From Thermomicrobiales bacterium (GTDB lineage Bacteria; Chloroflexota; Chloroflexia; Thermomicrobiales; CFX8): 64,000 nt of DNA. The DNA lies in contig JBAOIG010000002.1 of the NCBI GenBank assembly GCA_037045155.1, positions 574,195 through 638,194 of the forward strand. Direction: 5' to 3'. The position numbers were made by a program, and so were the translations under genes. The notes beneath the pieces are model-generated. The model did not search any database and was not told where the DNA came from. It worked only from the letters and a program-made list of their open reading frames with translations. Each line of letters begins with the position of its first letter. Position 1 is the first letter of the stretch. Shown in pieces: positions 62,564 through 64,000 of this stretch.

Positions 62564-62963
62564 ATGGACCCACCGGATATGCAATCGGATCAGCGTGCTC
62601 TCATCGTCGAGGAAGAATACCTCATTGCCGCTCGACATCGAGCAAGCGCTGCTGCCGGCAGGAGCGGCGCGCATCGAGATCCCGCATTTTCGCAGATCGT
62701 GGACGCGGCGCACAACTGCTCGATCTCGGCGCGTTCGACCTGGCGGTCGTCGAAGCCCAGCTCGGCGACCCGCGAAGTGGTCGCCTTCGCCGAGCGCCTC
62801 GCGACGGCCGGCGTTGCGGTCGTCGTCACGTCGGCCGACCGGGCCGTCGACGAACGCTGTCACTCAGGCGCCGCCGCCCTCGATAAAGCCCTTCGATCGG
62901 CCGAGCGATGGCCTGCTGATTGCGCCGCCTGCGAGCCGCCGCCCGAGCAAGCGCTTCAGCTGA
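62564..62963 (+). CDS. Single-domain response regulator (receiver only), frameshifted
   Basis: About 125 aa in several frames: QRALIVEEEYLIA (acidic pocket), DIEQALLPAGAARIEI, LLDLGAFDLAVVEAQLGDP (probable phospho-Asp in the following strand), VVAFAERLATAGVAVVVTSA and a C-terminal KPFDRPSDGLL that holds the conserved Lys-Pro. No output domain. Single-domain receivers adjust PhyR signalling in several alphaproteobacteria. It is divergent from the Crp gene and convergent with ecfG. Confidence 0.6.
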
Positions 62964-62969
62964 AGATGC

Positions 62970-63547
62970 GGCGAGCGTCGTCACCTGCGACGACACGGCA
63001 TCGGGGCCGTAGTCGGCTTCGCCGGCGATCTGCAGCACCTCCTGCAGCTTGGTGCGGGCCCGGCTGACGCGGCTCTTCATCGTGCCGACGGCGCAGTGGC
63101 AGATCTCGGCCGCTTCTTCGTAGGAAAAGCCGGAGGCGCCGATCAGGATGATCGCCTCGCGCTGGTCGTGCGGCAGGCTGTCGAGCGCCGCGCTTGAAGT
63201 CGGCCAGGTCCATCATGCCCGTATTGCGAGGGGTGCACGGCCATGCGCTCGGTGAAGGCGCCGTCGGTGTCCTGCACCTCGCGGCCGCGCTTGCGCATCT
63301 GGCTGTAGAACTCGTTGCGCAGGATGGTGAACAGCCAGGCCTTGATGTTGGTGCCCATCTCGAAGCTGTCCTGCTTGGCCCAGGCCTTCATCACGGTGTC
63401 CTGCACCAGGTCGTCGGCCTTGTCATGGCGCCCCGACAGCGACACAGCAAAGGCACGCAGGCTGGGCAGAGTGGCCAGCAGCTCGCGCTTGAAGCTGGGT
63501 GTCTCGGGCCTGTCGATGCCCGAGGTTTTGGTCGCGGGAACAGCCAT
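62970..63547 (-). CDS. ecfG: ECF sigma factor EcfG (ECF15), frameshifted
   Basis: Alternative sigma factor of the general stress response. Region 2: SFKRELLATLPSLRAFAVSL, GRHDKADDLVQDTVMKAWAK, GTNIKAWLFTILRNEFYSQM. Region 4 after frame joins: ADFKRALDSLPHDQREAI, GASGFSYEEAAEI and GTMKSRVSRARTKLQEVL. ATG 63547 is 4 nt after the nepR stop, the usual nepR-ecfG operon. Several indels in region 4. The 3' end is approximate. Confidence 0.85.
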
Positions 63548-63551
63548 CGCT

Positions 63552-63747
63552 TCACTCGCCTTCGCAGGACTTCGTGCTCTGCTGTTCCAGCTGCGTCGAG
63601 GCGGCTCGAGCAGGTCGATGAAGCGTGGTGGGGATGTCTTCGTTCCTGCACTGCGCCGTATAGCGCACGCAGCTTGTTGCCGATGTCCGAGTTCGGACCC
63701 GAGGCCATCATCGCGCCGCCGCCGCATGCGTGCTCAATATCGTTCAT
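63552..63747 (-). CDS. nepR: Anti-sigma factor NepR, frameshifted
   Basis: About 64 aa. The signature SDIGNKLRALYGAVQ is in frame from ATG 63747; then a frame change gives EDIP, next RFIDLL, RLDAA and the end LEQQSTKSCEGE with stop at 63552. The combined sequence matches the NepR consensus (GxxLRxxYxxxxxExIPxRFxxLLxxLD). NepR holds EcfG inactive until phosphorylated PhyR binds it. At least two indels in this short gene. Confidence 0.85.
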
Positions 63748-63937
63748 TGTCGTTCTTGTCTCTCATATACCCTTCGCCCCACAGCAGAATCTTGACGCCC
63801 CATGCATGCCGGCCGTCGCAGCTAAATGCGCCTGCGACAAAAAAAGTTCCGATCAGCGGCTGGAACCATAGTTTCGGACCGCCCTCGTTTTGGACCCGTG
63901 GTAAGCTGCTGAAAGCGTCACGGGAGTAGTACTATCG
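63748..63937. promoter_or_regulatory. Divergent nepR-phyR promoter region
   Basis: On the plus strand GGAAC (63862-63866) is followed by CGTT (63886-63889), spacer 19, longer than the 16-17 of EcfG promoters but within reach of an indel. On the minus strand GGAAC (63850-63846) faces nepR; a matching -10 is weak. Such divergent EcfG promoters are standard for this locus. Confidence 0.4.
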
Positions 63938-64000
63938 ATGTCTTTGTCCACGCGGATCGCCCCGCACCTCCCCTACCTGCGCCGTTTTGCGCGTGCATTA
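63938..64000 (+). CDS. phyR: PhyR, N-terminal fragment (window edge)
   Basis: Only 21 codons before the window ends: SLSTRIAPHLPYLRRFARAL, the sigma-like N-terminus of PhyR, the response regulator that sequesters NepR on phosphorylation. The position, divergent from nepR-ecfG, confirms the identity. Confidence 0.85.
   Translation, partial: MSLSTRIAPHLPYLRRFARAL

Noticed and set aside
59115..64000. Horizontal transfer of an alphaproteobacterial stress locus
   Set aside because: Indel density, the truncated genes at the junction and absence of mobile-element features fit a mis-assembly better.

Overview
The first ~59.1 kb looks like the chromosome of a GC-rich Chloroflexota bacterium, probably of the Thermomicrobia/Sphaerobacter type. 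This rests on a LysW-type lysine (or arginine) gene run, a Rex repressor, a four-cysteine ribosomal protein L28, luciferase-like flavin oxidoreductases, and secreted proteins carrying the FERARFEYHPE module common in that phylum. The lineage is inferred from gene content, not from a marker-gene tree. The last ~4.9 kb is different: it is an alphaproteobacterial general-stress-response locus, densely broken by indels, joined in the middle of a truncated mqnA-like gene. I read this as a chimeric assembly join.

Layout. 0-4.3 kb: lysX-lysY-lysZ-lysJ with a family of G/C hairpins in the gaps. 4.4-7.8 kb: two membrane proteins and the Mg2+ transporter MgtE. 7.9-10.1 kb: two tandem paralogues of an anchored, coiled-coil, 15-residue-repeat fibre protein. 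10.3-20.0 kb: an unknown gene, a secreted glycoside hydrolase, a membrane glycosyltransferase, Rex, adenosine deaminase, a SelA-like PLP enzyme with a small winged-helix-like partner, and a lipoprotein. 20.2-29.2 kb: a complete type I-C CRISPR-Cas locus, cas3-cas5c-cas8c-cas7c-cas4-cas1-cas2, then 17 identical 37-bp repeats; cas5c carries a frameshift. 29.2-45 kb: MFS transporter, threonine aldolase, an XRE regulator with an operator-like site cluster, acetyltransferases, lipoproteins, LLM oxidoreductase, acyl-CoA dehydrogenase, two metallopeptidases, a cytochrome c lipoprotein, and PucR and MocR regulators. 45-51.3 kb: a degenerate tyrosine recombinase and housekeeping genes (rpmB, prmC, prfA, thpR, a cyclophilin, pheA). 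51.3-58.8 kb: methyltransferases, an SDR gene remnant, an NAD-dependent epimerase, and a large membrane-acyltransferase-ACP-FkbH fusion. 58.9-59.1 kb: truncated mqnA-like gene and join. 59.1-64 kb: lipid kinase, HWE-type histidine kinase, Crp/Fnr regulator, receiver protein, EcfG sigma factor, NepR anti-sigma factor and the first codons of PhyR.

Working together. The lys genes would carry a LysW-bound intermediate through phosphorylation, reduction and transamination; LysW and the final hydrolase are not in the window. The CRISPR locus has adaptation (cas4-cas1-cas2), effector (cas5c-cas8c-cas7c) and cleavage (cas3) parts in one strand-coherent run, but its crRNA-processing subunit is frame-broken as sequenced. 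The epimerase, FkbH fusion and zinc-ribbon methyltransferase look like a small pathway that builds and transfers an acyl group onto a cell-envelope sugar or lipid.

Four isolated single-base frameshifts in the first 59 kb (about 5025, 22628, 39590 and 56850) may be sequencing errors. The last 5 kb has many more.
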